NCBI GenBank assembly: GCA_900555615.1
Contig: USMB01000021.1
Coordinates: 1 to 27,765 of the forward strand
DNA length: 27,765 bases
Direction: 5' to 3'
Origin: an uncultured Clostridium sp.
Lineage (GTDB): Bacteria; Bacillota; Clostridia; TANB77; CAG-508
In this document: piece by piece, positions 1 to 8,276 of the stretch
How positions within the stretch are numbered: the first letter of the stretch is position 1
Layout of the letters: each line of letters starts with the position of its first letter
Made by a program: the position numbers and the translations under genes
The notes under the pieces: model-generated
Databases searched by the model: none
Seen by the model: only the letters and a program-made list of their open reading frames with translations
Told to the model about the DNA's origin: nothing

Positions 1-333
1 TGTTGGGGAGGGTATTAAACTTTTGTTAAATAGGGTATTTAACTTTTCTTCAATAGGTATTAGTTTTCTAATATCTACTTCTTTACTATTTTCTTTATAT
101 ACCATTTCAATATTTATATAACCTGTATCTTTTAATGAATTTACTAGCTTTGATACTTGTGTTACTGATATATTTAAAAGTTCGCTTATAGTTTTATTGG
201 TACAAAAGCAATATTGTTTTTCTTGACTTAAAAATATTACAAGTGAATATATATGTTTTTCTTTATCACTTAAATTTTTGTCTGTTAATATTTCTATTGG
301 AATCCATAATCCTTTTAAATTTAAATTTGACAT
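1..333 (-). CDS. Helix-turn-helix protein, replication-initiator-like, 3' end cut by window
   Basis: The 111 visible codons are open to the window edge, so the C-terminal part is missing. The start at 333 follows the purine-rich GAGGAGGGG at a normal distance; a second in-frame ATG at 339 sits directly against that site and is less likely. The protein begins MSNLNLKGLWIPIEIL and has a winged-helix region around residues 25-75 (LSDKEKHIYSLVIFLS, then CTNKTISELLNISVTQVSKL, then DTGYINIE). This is the layout of HTH_36-type N-terminal domains found in plasmid and phage replication proteins and in many accessory DNA-binding proteins of Firmicutes. No catalytic motif is visible in the part present. 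It lies 3' of a broken nuclease gene and a TnpV gene, so the left edge may be an older mobile region. The family assignment is from pattern only. Confidence 0.6.
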   Translation of the reverse strand, partial: MSNLNLKGLWIPIEILTDKNLSDKEKHIYSLVIFLSQEKQYCFCTNKTISELLNISVTQVSKLVNSLKDTGYINIEMVYKENSKEVDIRKLIPIEEKLNTLFNKSLIPSPT

Positions 334-445
334 TGCCATCCCCTCCTCTCTTTCAAATTCGTTCGCTTTATTTTGGCTTTATTTTCGTTTTTGATATATA
401 AGTAATATAAGTTTATATCTTAAAATTGTAGATAAAAAATTTCCC

Positions 446-483
446 AAAAAAAATCGCCTTGAACTTATTTCTAAATTCAAAGC
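446..483 (-). terminator. Intrinsic terminator after the YhcG-like gene
   Basis: On the minus strand an 8-bp stem GCTTTGAA/TTCAAGGC (one G-U pair, arms 476-483 and 456-463) is followed by GA and a run of eight T (446-453). It lies 46 bases after the stop codon of the nuclease gene. Confidence 0.7.
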
Positions 484-497
484 AATTTTTTATTTTG

Positions 498-524
498 AAT
501 TTTCTCGACAGTGTCGAGAAAATT
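498..524. repeat. 27-bp perfect palindrome, copy 1
   Basis: The arms AATTTTCTCGACA and TGTCGAGAAAATT flank a single G. The central TTCTCGACAGTGTCGAGAA recurs at 1272-1290 inside the nuclease reading frame, and the identical stretch is 23 bases (498-520 and 1268-1290). This copy ends just 3' of the nuclease stop codon. Possible roles are an operator, a recombination site or a transcript-end structure; the sequence does not decide between them. Confidence 0.7.
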
Positions 525-528
525 TAGA

Positions 529-1593
529 TTACTCTTTATCTTCAATATTTTTTCTTTGTTCTAGTTGAACTTTAGCCTTTTCTATACTATCCATAAATTT
601 TTGTTCTAATATTTCTTTTGGTACATATTCTGTCAAATATTGTGCAACATGTATTCCACTATTATCTAATTCTAGTAATTGTGCCATCATATCACTTTTT
701 GTCGCACATAATATGATTGCAATTGGTGATTCTTCTCCTTCTGCTTTTTCATATTTGTCTAACCATTTCAAATATAATTCAACCTGACCTTTATATTCTG
801 GTCTAAATTTATCTAGCTTTAATTCTATAACTACTAACCTTTTCATTTTTCTATGATAGAATAATAAATCTATATAATAATCTTCTCCATCTATTGTTAT
901 TCTTTTTTGCCTAGCTAGAAAAGCAAAATCATTTCCCATTTCTAAAATAAACTTTTCTAATTCACTTATAATTGCATTTTCTAAATCTTTCTCGCTATAA
1001 GTGTCTTTTAAATTCAAAAAGTCTAATATATATGGATCTCTAAAAAATAAATTAGTTGTCATCTTGTTTTCTTCGTTTAGCAATTTCAAATCATTTACAA
1101 TAGTCTGTTCTGGCATTTTAGATATTGCTGTTCTTTCAAATAATGCTGAGCCAATTCTTTCTCTTAATGTTCTAACTCCCCAAAACTCATTTTCACACAT
1201 TGTTGTGTAGAAATCTCTTTTTAAACTATCTTTAACTTGTAATAGTTCAACAAAATGTGACCAACTTAATTTTCTCGACAGTGTCGAGAATTTTTAAAAA
1301 TCTGGATAATATTCATAGACTTTTAGCATTCTAAATAAATTTGCACTACTATATCCTCGTCCATATTCAACTGTTAACCTTTGACTTAACTTTTTTATTA
1401 CAGCCTTTCCATATTCAGCTCTTTCATGATTTAAGACATTTTCAGTTATATCTTTTCCTATATTCCAATATAATATTGTCATTTCTTCATTTACTTTTAA
1501 TGCTACATTTCTTTTTGCTTTTTCTATTCTATCAACTATTTTATTATATAAATCATCTATATTTATGTTATCTATGTTCTCTAATTCGTTCAT
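529..1593 (-). pseudogene. DUF1016 / YhcG-type PD-(D/E)XK nuclease, interrupted by one in-frame stop
   Basis: Both halves of a DUF1016/YhcG protein lie in one reading frame. The N-terminal half (1294-1593) ends YYPDF, followed by a TAA at 1294-1296. The same frame then continues KFSTLSRKLSWSHFVELL and on to the C-terminal nuclease domain, which stops at 529. The conserved LSWSHF motif lies between the stop and the first ATG at 1200, so a product starting at 1200 would lack it. The C-terminal domain has the PD-(D/E)XK pattern: DYYIDLLFYH, then VVIELKL, with D, E and K in the usual spacing. Joined, the protein is about 353 residues, the normal length for the family. These nucleases are often found in defence or mobile contexts, but their function is poorly known. 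One substitution (for example CAA or GAA to TAA) would explain the break; a sequencing error is possible. Confidence 0.8.
1272..1290. repeat. Palindrome copy 2, inside the nuclease frame
   Basis: TTCTCGACAGTGTCGAGAA is identical to the copy at 502-520. Here it encodes the STLSR part of the family's conserved linker and ends three bases from the premature stop codon. Because the site is palindromic, the two copies form both a direct and an inverted repeat around the 3' half of the gene. Confidence 0.7.
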
Positions 1594-1607
1594 TTTTACC
1601 TTCTTTC

Positions 1608-1635
1608 TAATTTGGCAACGGCTGTTGCCAAATTA
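1608..1635. repeat. 12-bp perfect inverted repeat upstream of the YhcG-like gene
   Basis: The arms TAATTTGGCAAC (1608-1619) and GTTGCCAAATTA (1624-1635) have a 4-base centre GGCT. The repeat lies 15 bases upstream of the start codon at 1593, before the AAGAAGG ribosome-binding site. It could be an operator or a leader hairpin. No T-run follows on the minus strand, so it is not a typical terminator. Confidence 0.6.
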
Positions 1636-1703
1636 CATTTTCTCTTTTATTAGTTCATACTATATCATAAAATTCAAAATTTTTCCATTAAATCTATAAA
1701 TTT

Positions 1704-2096
1704 TTACACATATATTAATTCATTTAATATAATCTCCTCTGCTTGTTGCTTAATTGTATTCATAGTTCCTACCCAATAAAGCATATCGGTATTTTTCATA
1801 TCTTCTGTCAAATTACTTTGTGCTTTTAATTTATTAATTATTTCATCTACTCTTTTGGTAGCAGTTTCTTGTATTTCTTCTAAATGGTTTATAAGTGTAT
1901 TTTCCATAAACATTATTGTATATTCTGCTTTTTTATGTTCTTTTAAATAATTTAATCTCATTCTTCCGTATTTATTCAAATGTATTTTCTTTTGTTTTGG
2001 TAATACTAAATTTGGAATATAATAATCTCCTTGTCTTACATATTCTATTCCTGTTCTTTCATCAATAAATCTTTCTTTTAATTCTTTGTTCTCCAT
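1704..2096 (-). CDS. tnpV: TnpV-type transposon-associated protein
   Basis: The protein matches the TnpV family by its characteristic order of motifs: EYVRQGDYYIPNLVLP, then KYGRMRLNYLKEH, a helical middle, and a C-terminal EEIILNELIYV. TnpV is a small accessory protein of unknown function carried by clostridial mobilisable transposons. The start at 2096 (MENKELKERF) follows GAGAGGAG. An upstream in-frame TTG at 2117 would add seven residues, but it precedes that ribosome-binding site. No transposase or relaxase lies next to it here, so it is probably the remnant of a decayed element, consistent with the broken neighbour at 529-1593. Confidence 0.8.
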   Translation of the reverse strand: MENKELKERFIDERTGIEYVRQGDYYIPNLVLPKQKKIHLNKYGRMRLNYLKEHKKAEYTIMFMENTLINHLEEIQETATKRVDEIINKLKAQSNLTEDMKNTDMLYWVGTMNTIKQQAEEIILNELIYV

Positions 2097-2146
2097 AATT
2101 CTTAAATCTCCTCTCAATTTTTAAATTTTAATTTTTATTATAAAAT

Positions 2147-2191
2147 CAAAAAAAGATGAAATTGTTATTATTTTTTACAATTCATCTTTTA
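2147..2191 (-). terminator. Intrinsic terminator downstream of the polysaccharide deacetylase
   Basis: On the minus strand, AAAGATGAATTGT pairs with ACAATTTCATCTTT (one bulged A) around an AT-rich loop and runs into seven T. It is about 145 bases after the deacetylase stop codon. Confidence 0.6.
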
Positions 2192-2218
2192 AATATTTGA
2201 AAATTTATGATTTTACTA

Positions 2219-2333
2219 AATTGTTTGTAGGAGGAAACCTTTGTTATTACTAGATTTTACATTTTCGTCATAAGAGAATATGGTTGTAATTCCACTTGCT
2301 AATATGCTATCTTTATAAGATAAATTTCATTCA
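2219..2333 (-). pseudogene. Possible short gene relic
   Basis: Between the deacetylase and its likely terminator one frame stays open for roughly 36 codons and reads like ordinary protein (SILASGITTIFSYDENV). It is closed by a TGA upstream, has no start or ribosome-binding site, and ends in TAG. The ASGITT stretch resembles a segment of amidohydrolase-type enzymes, but this is too short to assign. It may be chance. Confidence 0.2.
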
Positions 2334-2335
2334 AA

Positions 2336-3538
2336 TTAATTTTGTACTCTTTGTGTTACCATTGGTGTTTTTTCAGTAATTCTATCAAAAGAATATCCTT
2401 TTTTCTTGCCATATTCTATAATATCTTTTAATGCATTTAATGTCTTTTTATTGGCTGAAAAATCGTGCATTAATACTACATTTCTTCTGCCTTTTTTCAA
2501 TCCTTTTGTTACATTATTGTATACCTGTTCTTTTGTCTTGGCACCACCAGAATCACCTGATCCAACATTCCAATCATAGTATTTAAATCCTTGATTAAGA
2601 ACCTCTTTCGTCAATCTCGTCATTACACCTGGATTAAATCTACTTACTGTGTTTGAACTCCCACCCGGAAACCTTGTTATTGTTGTTGTTATACCTGTAA
2701 GATTTTTTATTTTGCTTTGCAATTTTTTCACATTATCCATATATCCATCTACTGATTTATATATTTCTTTATAATTGTGTGAATATCCATGTATTCCAAT
2801 AGAATGTCCTTCATTTACAATTCTTTTTATAAGATACTCTTCATTTGAATCAAAATTAATTACAAAAAATGTTGCTTTTACATTTTCTTCTTTTAATATA
2901 TCTAAAATATGTGGTGTAATGCTTCTACTTGGTCCATCATCAAATGTTAGATATATTACACTTTTTCCATCATTAGTACTTGTTGAAGGTTCAACTATTT
3001 GCTGTTCTTCTTTTTTAGGTTCTGTTATTATTATACGTTCTTTGGTTGTTTCATTTCCAGATGAATCTTTTACTGTATATATAATTTTTTTAGTTATATC
3101 ATTTACCGTTTCTCCTGATATTTCAACATTTTGCGTAATATCTCCATCATAATTATCTGTTGCAGTATATCCATCTTCTTGATATTTCGTATCATATGGA
3201 ATTGTAACACTTTCACTACCTTTTAATGTTATTTCTGGTTTTTGAGTATCTTTTACTATTACCTTTCTTATGACTTCTCTATCTTGAAATTCATATTTTA
3301 TCTCATATTCTCCTAATTTACTAGTGTCCACTTTTCCAGTTCTTTTTATCTTGTCTGTCATATTTTTGTTAAAGAATCTTGCTTCTGCTCCAGAATCATT
3401 GTATTCACTATTTACTTCTAGTTGTACTTCACTGTCTCCTATTAATTCTAATTTTAAATTTTTATCTGCTAGGTTTATTCCTTCTCCAACTAGTCCTAAT
3501 ATCAATATTACTATTATTAATATAAATGTTTTCTTCAT
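2336..3538 (-). CDS. Membrane-anchored polysaccharide deacetylase with Ig-like repeats
   Basis: Residues 1-20 form a hydrophobic N-terminal anchor or signal segment. Two Ig-like DUF5011-type modules follow at about 28-95 and 100-172, the second including PEITLKGSESVTI and ATDNYDGDIT. After a short acidic linker comes a carbohydrate esterase family 4 (NodB) domain from about 193. Its motifs are intact: TFDDGPS (198-204), HGYSH (250-254, the metal-binding HxxxH pattern), RFPGGSSNT and the late LMHD. Such enzymes remove N-acetyl groups from extracellular glycans, usually peptidoglycan GlcNAc or MurNAc. The exact substrate cannot be read here. The start at 3538 follows AAAAGAGG. It lies just downstream of the old spo0A end and so belongs to the host chromosome. 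Confidence 0.88.
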   Translation of the reverse strand: MKKTFILIIVILILGLVGEGINLADKNLKLELIGDSEVQLEVNSEYNDSGAEARFFNKNMTDKIKRTGKVDTSKLGEYEIKYEFQDREVIRKVIVKDTQKPEITLKGSESVTIPYDTKYQEDGYTATDNYDGDITQNVEISGETVNDITKKIIYTVKDSSGNETTKERIIITEPKKEEQQIVEPSTSTNDGKSVIYLTFDDGPSRSITPHILDILKEENVKATFFVINFDSNEEYLIKRIVNEGHSIGIHGYSHNYKEIYKSVDGYMDNVKKLQSKIKNLTGITTTITRFPGGSSNTVSRFNPGVMTRLTKEVLNQGFKYYDWNVGSGDSGGAKTKEQVYNNVTKGLKKGRRNVVLMHDFSANKKTLNALKDIIEYGKKKGYSFDRITEKTPMVTQRVQN

Positions 3539-3569
3539 TTTTTCCTCTTTTATTTTATTATTCGACTAT

Positions 3570-3598
3570 ATTCTACATCTTTTCCATAATTTTGTCAC
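3570..3598 (-). promoter_or_regulatory. Sigma-A-type promoter of the deacetylase gene
   Basis: On the minus strand GTGACA (-35) and TAGAAT (-10) are separated by 17 bases and lie 32-60 bases before the start codon. Confidence 0.5.
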
Positions 3599-3645
3599 CT
3601 AGTTTAGTAATTATCCTAATAAAATTTTATATTTGACGAACACAC

Positions 3646-3688
3646 AAAAAAACTCACTACATTTATTATTTTAAATAAACATAGTGAG
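3646..3688 (-). terminator. Native spo0A terminator
   Basis: On the minus strand CTCACTATGTTTATT pairs with AATAAATGTAGTGAG and is followed by seven T. It begins 12 bases after the stop codon of the orphan spo0A tail, which is where a terminator would sit in an uninterrupted gene. A diverged copy of the hairpin occurs at 18899-18936. Confidence 0.8.
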
Positions 3689-3700
3689 ATATTTATATAT

Positions 3701-3922
3701 CTATGCACTCTTTAATTCAAGCCTTAGCTTATCAGCAATCATTGCTATAAATTCTGAATTTGTAGGCTTTCCTTTGGCTGCTGAAATTGTATAACCAAAA
3801 ATGTTTTCAACAACATCTTGTTGACCTCTTCCCCAAGCAACTTCTATTGCGTGGCGGATGGCACGTTCTACACGAGATGGTGTAGTTTTGTATTTTTTGG
3901 CAATTTGTGGATATGCAAATTT
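3701..3922 (-). pseudogene. spo0A: Orphan 3' end of spo0A (left junction of the element)
   Basis: On the minus strand this reads KFAYPQIAKKYKTTPSRVERAIRH and continues to the end ELKSA plus TAG. From TTPSRVER on it is identical in protein to the end of the full spo0A at 19118, yet it differs at many third positions. There is no start codon, and homology is lost just upstream of the codons for KFAYP. I read it as the displaced 3' end of the host gene, left behind when an element carrying its own spo0A tail integrated. The alternative is that this copy came with the element. Confidence 0.9.
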
Positions 3923-3923
3923 G

Positions 3924-3979
3924 ACCTATTGCAATAAATGTTTATAGCATTTGCCTCAATATGTTTATTGCATTGATTG
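3924..3979. repeat. Left-end TTGCA-type repeats (possible integrase arm sites)
   Basis: TATTGCAATAAATG (3927-3940) and GTTTATTGCATTG (3963-3975) share a core with repeats at the right end. GTTTATTGCATT at 3963-3974 is identical to 18975-18986. The position just inside the junction is where integrase or excisionase arm-binding sites usually lie. Confidence 0.5.
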
Positions 3980-4015
3980 TAGTAGCTTTTTTATCAGAAG
4001 TCAATAGCGATAAAT

Positions 4016-5713
4016 CTATAAATTGCTACTAATTTTTATTCCATATTGTTGATTTAATGATTCAATTCTGTATCTTCCTAGTTTGCTTGCACTCTTTAAT
4101 CTCTTTTTCACTACCTGTTCAAATTCTTTCTTCTCTTCAAATATCCTCATCTTGCTCCATATATTATGTGCATATCCCCATTCTGCCTCACTTAATTCTG
4201 CATTTAAATTAGGTATAAAAAATTCTTCTTTATACAAATTTTTTCTGATTATACTTTCTTCCTGATTATTCATAAAACTATTTAGTAAAATATCATATTT
4301 ATCAAAACTATAACTTCCTTTTTGAAACGCTTCTTTAATTTCTTTTAACAACTTATTGCAAAATCCAATAGAAATCTTATTATCTAATATTTTTAAATAC
4401 TCTTGCATTTTACTACTCTCTGTTCCACACTCCCAATATAAATGATGCCTACTTCCTATGCCTTTTGCTGTATCTAATTGTTCTATATATAAGTCCATAG
4501 TATTTAAAATATCTTCCTCTTTTAATTTATGATGTAAATCAACTTTTTCAGCATATCCATACAAATAACTTAATTTCTTAAACCATTCATAAATATTTAA
4601 ACTTTCATCAACTTTATTCATATATTTCTCATTAAAACTCTCTACTCTTAAACATAATTGTTCTTCTGATAAGTAAAATGGGTCTATTTTTTCTATGTCT
4701 TCTATTTGAGGATTATTTATTTCATCATATATAGATTCAATTATTTTTGCGTTTTCTTCTATATTTATATCATCATATATCTTAATTAAAGAATTTACTA
4801 TTCTATGTTTATAATATGGACTAGCATTATTATAATATTTTTTCATAATGTACTGTGCACATTTATCTTCTAATGCACTAAGTATACTACTATTTTCTTT
4901 TTCTTCTTTCAAATTATATTCTTTACTAATTTTTTCAATAACGGTACATATTTCCATTTGAGTAAGTTCATCTTTCTGATTTTCATCCAGCTTATCAAAA
5001 TTTACATATTGTAGATTTTGTTTTATAAAGTCAATGCATTTCTTTAATGTTCTTAAATTTGTAGTATTACTTTTCTTAAAGTACTGTTCAACAACACTAA
5101 ATAATTCTTTTTTATCACCTAAATATTTTTTTATTATAGATTTTTCGGCTTTTTCTGAATATTCATCTATATTATATACTTTCTCAATTACTTTTTCTTT
5201 AAAGCTATCAAATGTATCTTTATCCATTGGTAGCATTTTTAAACTATTAGCTATTAAAATAACTTCAACATTGTCTATATTAGATAAACTTTCAAACAAT
5301 CCCATTAACTCATTGATATCCAAATTATTGCTTTTTCTTTCCAAGTCATCAATTATAATTAAGATTTTTTTGTTTTCCTTCTCCATAAAACTACTTGTAC
5401 TTTTTATTTCAGGAAATGGTATTGAAATTGAAAATATTCCTAATTCTTTTCCACCAAGCCAATCATCATATCTTTTTTTAAACCAACCTTTAAAATTATG
5501 TAATTCCTTGTATATATATAAATTTATTTCTGAAATAGAATTAACACCAAATATAGAAGCATATATTACCTTGTCATATTTTGTTATACCCTCTTTGTAT
5601 TTATTCTTTATTAAATATGTCTTTCCAATTCCCCAATCTCCATCTATTAAAATTGTTTTATAAACATTAGAAAATTCATTATCCAATCTTTTATCTAGTT
5701 CATCTATTTTCAT
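4016..5713 (-). CDS. KAP-type P-loop NTPase
   Basis: The N-terminus carries a Walker A motif GDWGIGKT (25-32) and a Walker B stretch KILIIIDDLER with D122 and D123, followed by a sensor-like VEVILIANS near residue 150. This is the KAP/AAA-like pattern of STAND-related NTPases. The C-terminal 350 residues are helical with no recognised enzymatic domain and no clear membrane segment. KAP proteins such as PifA are linked to phage exclusion, so a defence role fits the position at the end of a cargo region next to a restriction-modification pair; this is inference. The ribosome-binding site is weak (AGTTGGAAT). It is separated from its neighbour by 240 bases and probably has its own promoter. Confidence 0.7.
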   Translation of the reverse strand: MKIDELDKRLDNEFSNVYKTILIDGDWGIGKTYLIKNKYKEGITKYDKVIYASIFGVNSISEINLYIYKELHNFKGWFKKRYDDWLGGKELGIFSISIPFPEIKSTSSFMEKENKKILIIIDDLERKSNNLDINELMGLFESLSNIDNVEVILIANSLKMLPMDKDTFDSFKEKVIEKVYNIDEYSEKAEKSIIKKYLGDKKELFSVVEQYFKKSNTTNLRTLKKCIDFIKQNLQYVNFDKLDENQKDELTQMEICTVIEKISKEYNLKEEKENSSILSALEDKCAQYIMKKYYNNASPYYKHRIVNSLIKIYDDINIEENAKIIESIYDEINNPQIEDIEKIDPFYLSEEQLCLRVESFNEKYMNKVDESLNIYEWFKKLSYLYGYAEKVDLHHKLKEEDILNTMDLYIEQLDTAKGIGSRHHLYWECGTESSKMQEYLKILDNKISIGFCNKLLKEIKEAFQKGSYSFDKYDILLNSFMNNQEESIIRKNLYKEEFFIPNLNAELSEAEWGYAHNIWSKMRIFEEKKEFEQVVKKRLKSASKLGRYRIESLNQQYGIKISSNL

Positions 5714-5953
5714 TTTTATTCCAACTTTCTTTTTATTTTACTACATAATATAACACATTTTTCTGTCTTTTTCCAGTTCCAAAACTCTAAAATAGCGTTC
5801 CTAAATTTTTATTTTTTAAGTTTTGACAATTTATACATCTAAACAAAAAAATTCTTTAAATTGCCATTTTTTTAATAATAAAAAGTGAAATCAATGCAAC
5901 TTCTATAATATATTTATATAGAAAATGTATCAATTTCTCTTTTAAAATTTTTT

Positions 5954-6730
5954 CTATTTTTTCTTATGTTTTCTTTCTTGAATTTTGTCATTATAATATT
6001 CCCATAAACACATATCTAAAATTTTCATTTTAGGACATTTCATTTTATGATATTCTCTTTCATCTTTAAATAATTCACAATAACTATTTCTTAATTCCTC
6101 AAAATCTTCAGTTTTTTCTTCATACATTTTAATCAATTCGTCATAAGACGCTTCATTGAATTTAGATATTTTGTTCATTGCTTTTAAACTAGCTACAACA
6201 TTTCCATCATAAGCAGGTACAATACCTGTAGTTCCAAGTAATATTTTTGTAACTAAAGTATCAGTAAAATTAAATTTTTTTAATTCATATTTTATATCAC
6301 CCTTTATTGAATCATCAGTAATTTTATATACATCTACATTTATATAGCATTTTTCCAACTCATCTTTTAAATCTTTTATTTTGTCCCAATCAATAAATTT
6401 TTCTTCCATTAAATCATTCTTATTCTTTTTTATAAATTCACAAATAATTTCTACTGGTTTTCTATGTATTCTATAATTATTTTGCAATAATGATGTAGAC
6501 CCCCTATACATTCCCCAACTTGCCAAATAAAAAGCTAAATGTAATGTCAAATTTTCAACATCTTTAGATTCATTATTCATAAATTTATTATAACAAATAT
6601 CCCAAGATTCATATCTTGAAAAATAATACTTCCCATTTTGCTTTGCAACTTCAATTCTTTGTTTTTCTGTTTCTAAAAACTTTTCACCACATTTTATTAT
6701 ATCCTCTACTTTAACTTCATCTTTATCCAT
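5954..6730 (-). CDS. Hypothetical protein, 258 aa
   Basis: I do not recognise a characterised family with confidence. The protein is cytoplasmic in character, with a conserved-looking core LAFYLASWGMYRGSTSLLQ around residues 82-100 and a second block ILLGTTGIVPAYDGNVVAS around 163-181. The latter resembles a helix-hairpin-helix-like segment near an active-site aspartate in some DNA glycosylase-fold proteins; this is weak. The C-terminus is basic (KIQERKHKKK). I have seen similar proteins only as uncharacterised cargo beside restriction systems. The start at 6730 follows TAGGAG. It has its own promoter and is separated from the methyltransferase by that gene's terminator, so it is a separate unit rather than part of the R-M operon. 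Confidence 0.6.
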   Translation of the reverse strand: MDKDEVKVEDIIKCGEKFLETEKQRIEVAKQNGKYYFSRYESWDICYNKFMNNESKDVENLTLHLAFYLASWGMYRGSTSLLQNNYRIHRKPVEIICEFIKKNKNDLMEEKFIDWDKIKDLKDELEKCYINVDVYKITDDSIKGDIKYELKKFNFTDTLVTKILLGTTGIVPAYDGNVVASLKAMNKISKFNEASYDELIKMYEEKTEDFEELRNSYCELFKDEREYHKMKCPKMKILDMCLWEYYNDKIQERKHKKK

Positions 6731-6754
6731 TTCAATCAGCTCCTATCTAATATC

Positions 6755-6783
6755 ATCATACCATACAAAACAAATTTCCTCAA
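6755..6783 (-). promoter_or_regulatory. Promoter of the 258-aa hypothetical gene
   Basis: On the minus strand TTGAGG and TATGAT are separated by 17 bases, 25 bases before the start codon. Confidence 0.5.
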
Positions 6784-6946
6784 TATTTCAATAAAATTCT
6801 AATTTTAAACCTCAAAAAAACGTTGATATTATTGCATTTTCAACAAATAAATATTAGCAATTATTAGATATCATTTATTTTTATAGTACACTTTGTAAAC
6901 TTTTTATCTAACAAAGCTATATACCTATCTAATAATGTCATATAAT

Positions 6947-6984
6947 AAAAAAAGAAGAATATTATCATTTGTATAATATCTTCT
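6947..6984 (-). terminator. Terminator of the restriction-modification operon
   Basis: On the minus strand AGAAGATATTAT pairs with ATAATATTCTTCT (one bulge) and runs into seven T, about 15 bases after the methyltransferase stop codon. Confidence 0.75.
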
Positions 6985-6998
6985 CTTTTTATTCAAAA

Positions 6999-8276
6999 CT
7001 ATATATTATTTTTTTTATAATATTCATCTAATACTTCTTTAACAGATTTTGCAACTGCTGTCGATAATGGTGGTGGAACAGCATTCCCTACTTCCTCACA
7101 TCTTTTAGTATGACTTCCAAAAAATTTATAATTTACTGGGAACCCCGTTATGCAAGCAGCTTCTCTAACTGTAATACTTCTGTTTTCAGTTGGATGTACT
7201 GGAAAATTACTATGTCCTGGCACTAATGTTGGACTTGGTAAATTTCCAGCTAATCTCATTGTATTACCTCTTGAATAAAATTTACTGATTTTTAATTCAT
7301 CTGGTAAACTATCTATATGATTAGCTATACTATCGCCCTCTGGAATATATTTAAATCGCTCTACTGTCTTTGGACTATGTTGCATAGGAATATTATCAAT
7401 GTCGTTTTCGTTACTGTAATCTATTAAATTCAACGCGTCATTAACAGTTCTAATTTCTTTATAATCATTTGTATTAACATATAGGTAAGGATACTTGCTT
7501 ACAAAATATTCATTACCATATGTTGCTTTTGGAAATTTAAATTCTATTCCAATGTCATTTCTTACAGCAACAATGATAACTCTTTCTCTTTTTGTAGATG
7601 CTCCATAGCAAGCCGAATTTAATACTTGTCTATATACTTTATAACCTAATTTTTCATATTGAGCATATAAATCATCCATTACAGAAATTAATAAATGATT
7701 TTTTTTCAAATATGATAACATTTTTTCTTTATTCTTTCTAAGCACTTTTCCTTGTTCCTCAAATTCTTTAGTTACACTATTATCTTTTCTATATTTAGCT
7801 TTCATTCCCTTAAAATTTTCTAATTCTTGCCATATTTTATCTATTTCTTCTGCTACTTCTTTAGGAGCATCTTGTGATAAAACCTCTGCATTTTGAATTC
7901 CAGGAACATTTTCTATAACACTTATCTTTGGTCTAGTCTCCTTTACGATTTCCAATTGTTTTCTATAAAAATAATTTCTTTCATCATTAGGTGACCTCTC
8001 TCCAGCTAAACTAAAACCTTTACAAACAATTCCACCAAACAAAACATCTAATTCTTCAGGCTTCATATTTGTTTTTTCTAAAATATTTTTAGGATTTATT
8101 TCAACAATATTGGTATTATCTACAAATGCCGTTTTTGCTATTTCTGGATTATTATAAACTAATGTTTCTAAACATTCATCACTAAAATCGTTTACATATT
8201 TTGATACAAATCCATTGTTTTTAAAACCTAAATGAGAGCCTCCTGCCCCTACGAAAGTTTCATATATTGTATACAT
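6999..8276 (-). CDS. DNA (cytosine-5) methyltransferase of a Type II-like R-M system
   Basis: The protein transfers a methyl group from S-adenosylmethionine to C5 of cytosine in a specific DNA site, protecting it from the partner nuclease. Motif I is ETFVGAGGSHLGF (6-18). Motif IV is GGIVCKGFSLAG with catalytic Cys85; the usual PCQ is VCK here. Motif VI is IENVPG (121-126), motif VIII is the STKRERVIIVA region, and motifs IX and X end with RCEEVGNAVPPPLS. The target-recognition region lies between VIII and IX. An insertion rich in charged residues (about 140-190) separates motifs VI and VIII. The start codon overlaps the stop of the nuclease gene by one base (TAATG), which implies translational coupling. 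All catalytic motifs needed for activity appear present. Confidence 0.93.
   Translation of the reverse strand: MYTIYETFVGAGGSHLGFKNNGFVSKYVNDFSDECLETLVYNNPEIAKTAFVDNTNIVEINPKNILEKTNMKPEELDVLFGGIVCKGFSLAGERSPNDERNYFYRKQLEIVKETRPKISVIENVPGIQNAEVLSQDAPKEVAEEIDKIWQELENFKGMKAKYRKDNSVTKEFEEQGKVLRKNKEKMLSYLKKNHLLISVMDDLYAQYEKLGYKVYRQVLNSACYGASTKRERVIIVAVRNDIGIEFKFPKATYGNEYFVSKYPYLYVNTNDYKEIRTVNDALNLIDYSNENDIDNIPMQHSPKTVERFKYIPEGDSIANHIDSLPDELKISKFYSRGNTMRLAGNLPSPTLVPGHSNFPVHPTENRSITVREAACITGFPVNYKFFGSHTKRCEEVGNAVPPPLSTAVAKSVKEVLDEYYKKNNI

Noticed and set aside
1001..1210. Open frame on the plus strand opposite the nuclease gene
   Set aside because: It lies fully antisense to a well-supported coding frame, has no ribosome-binding site and no protein-like composition. 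The same applies to the other long plus-strand frames in the window.
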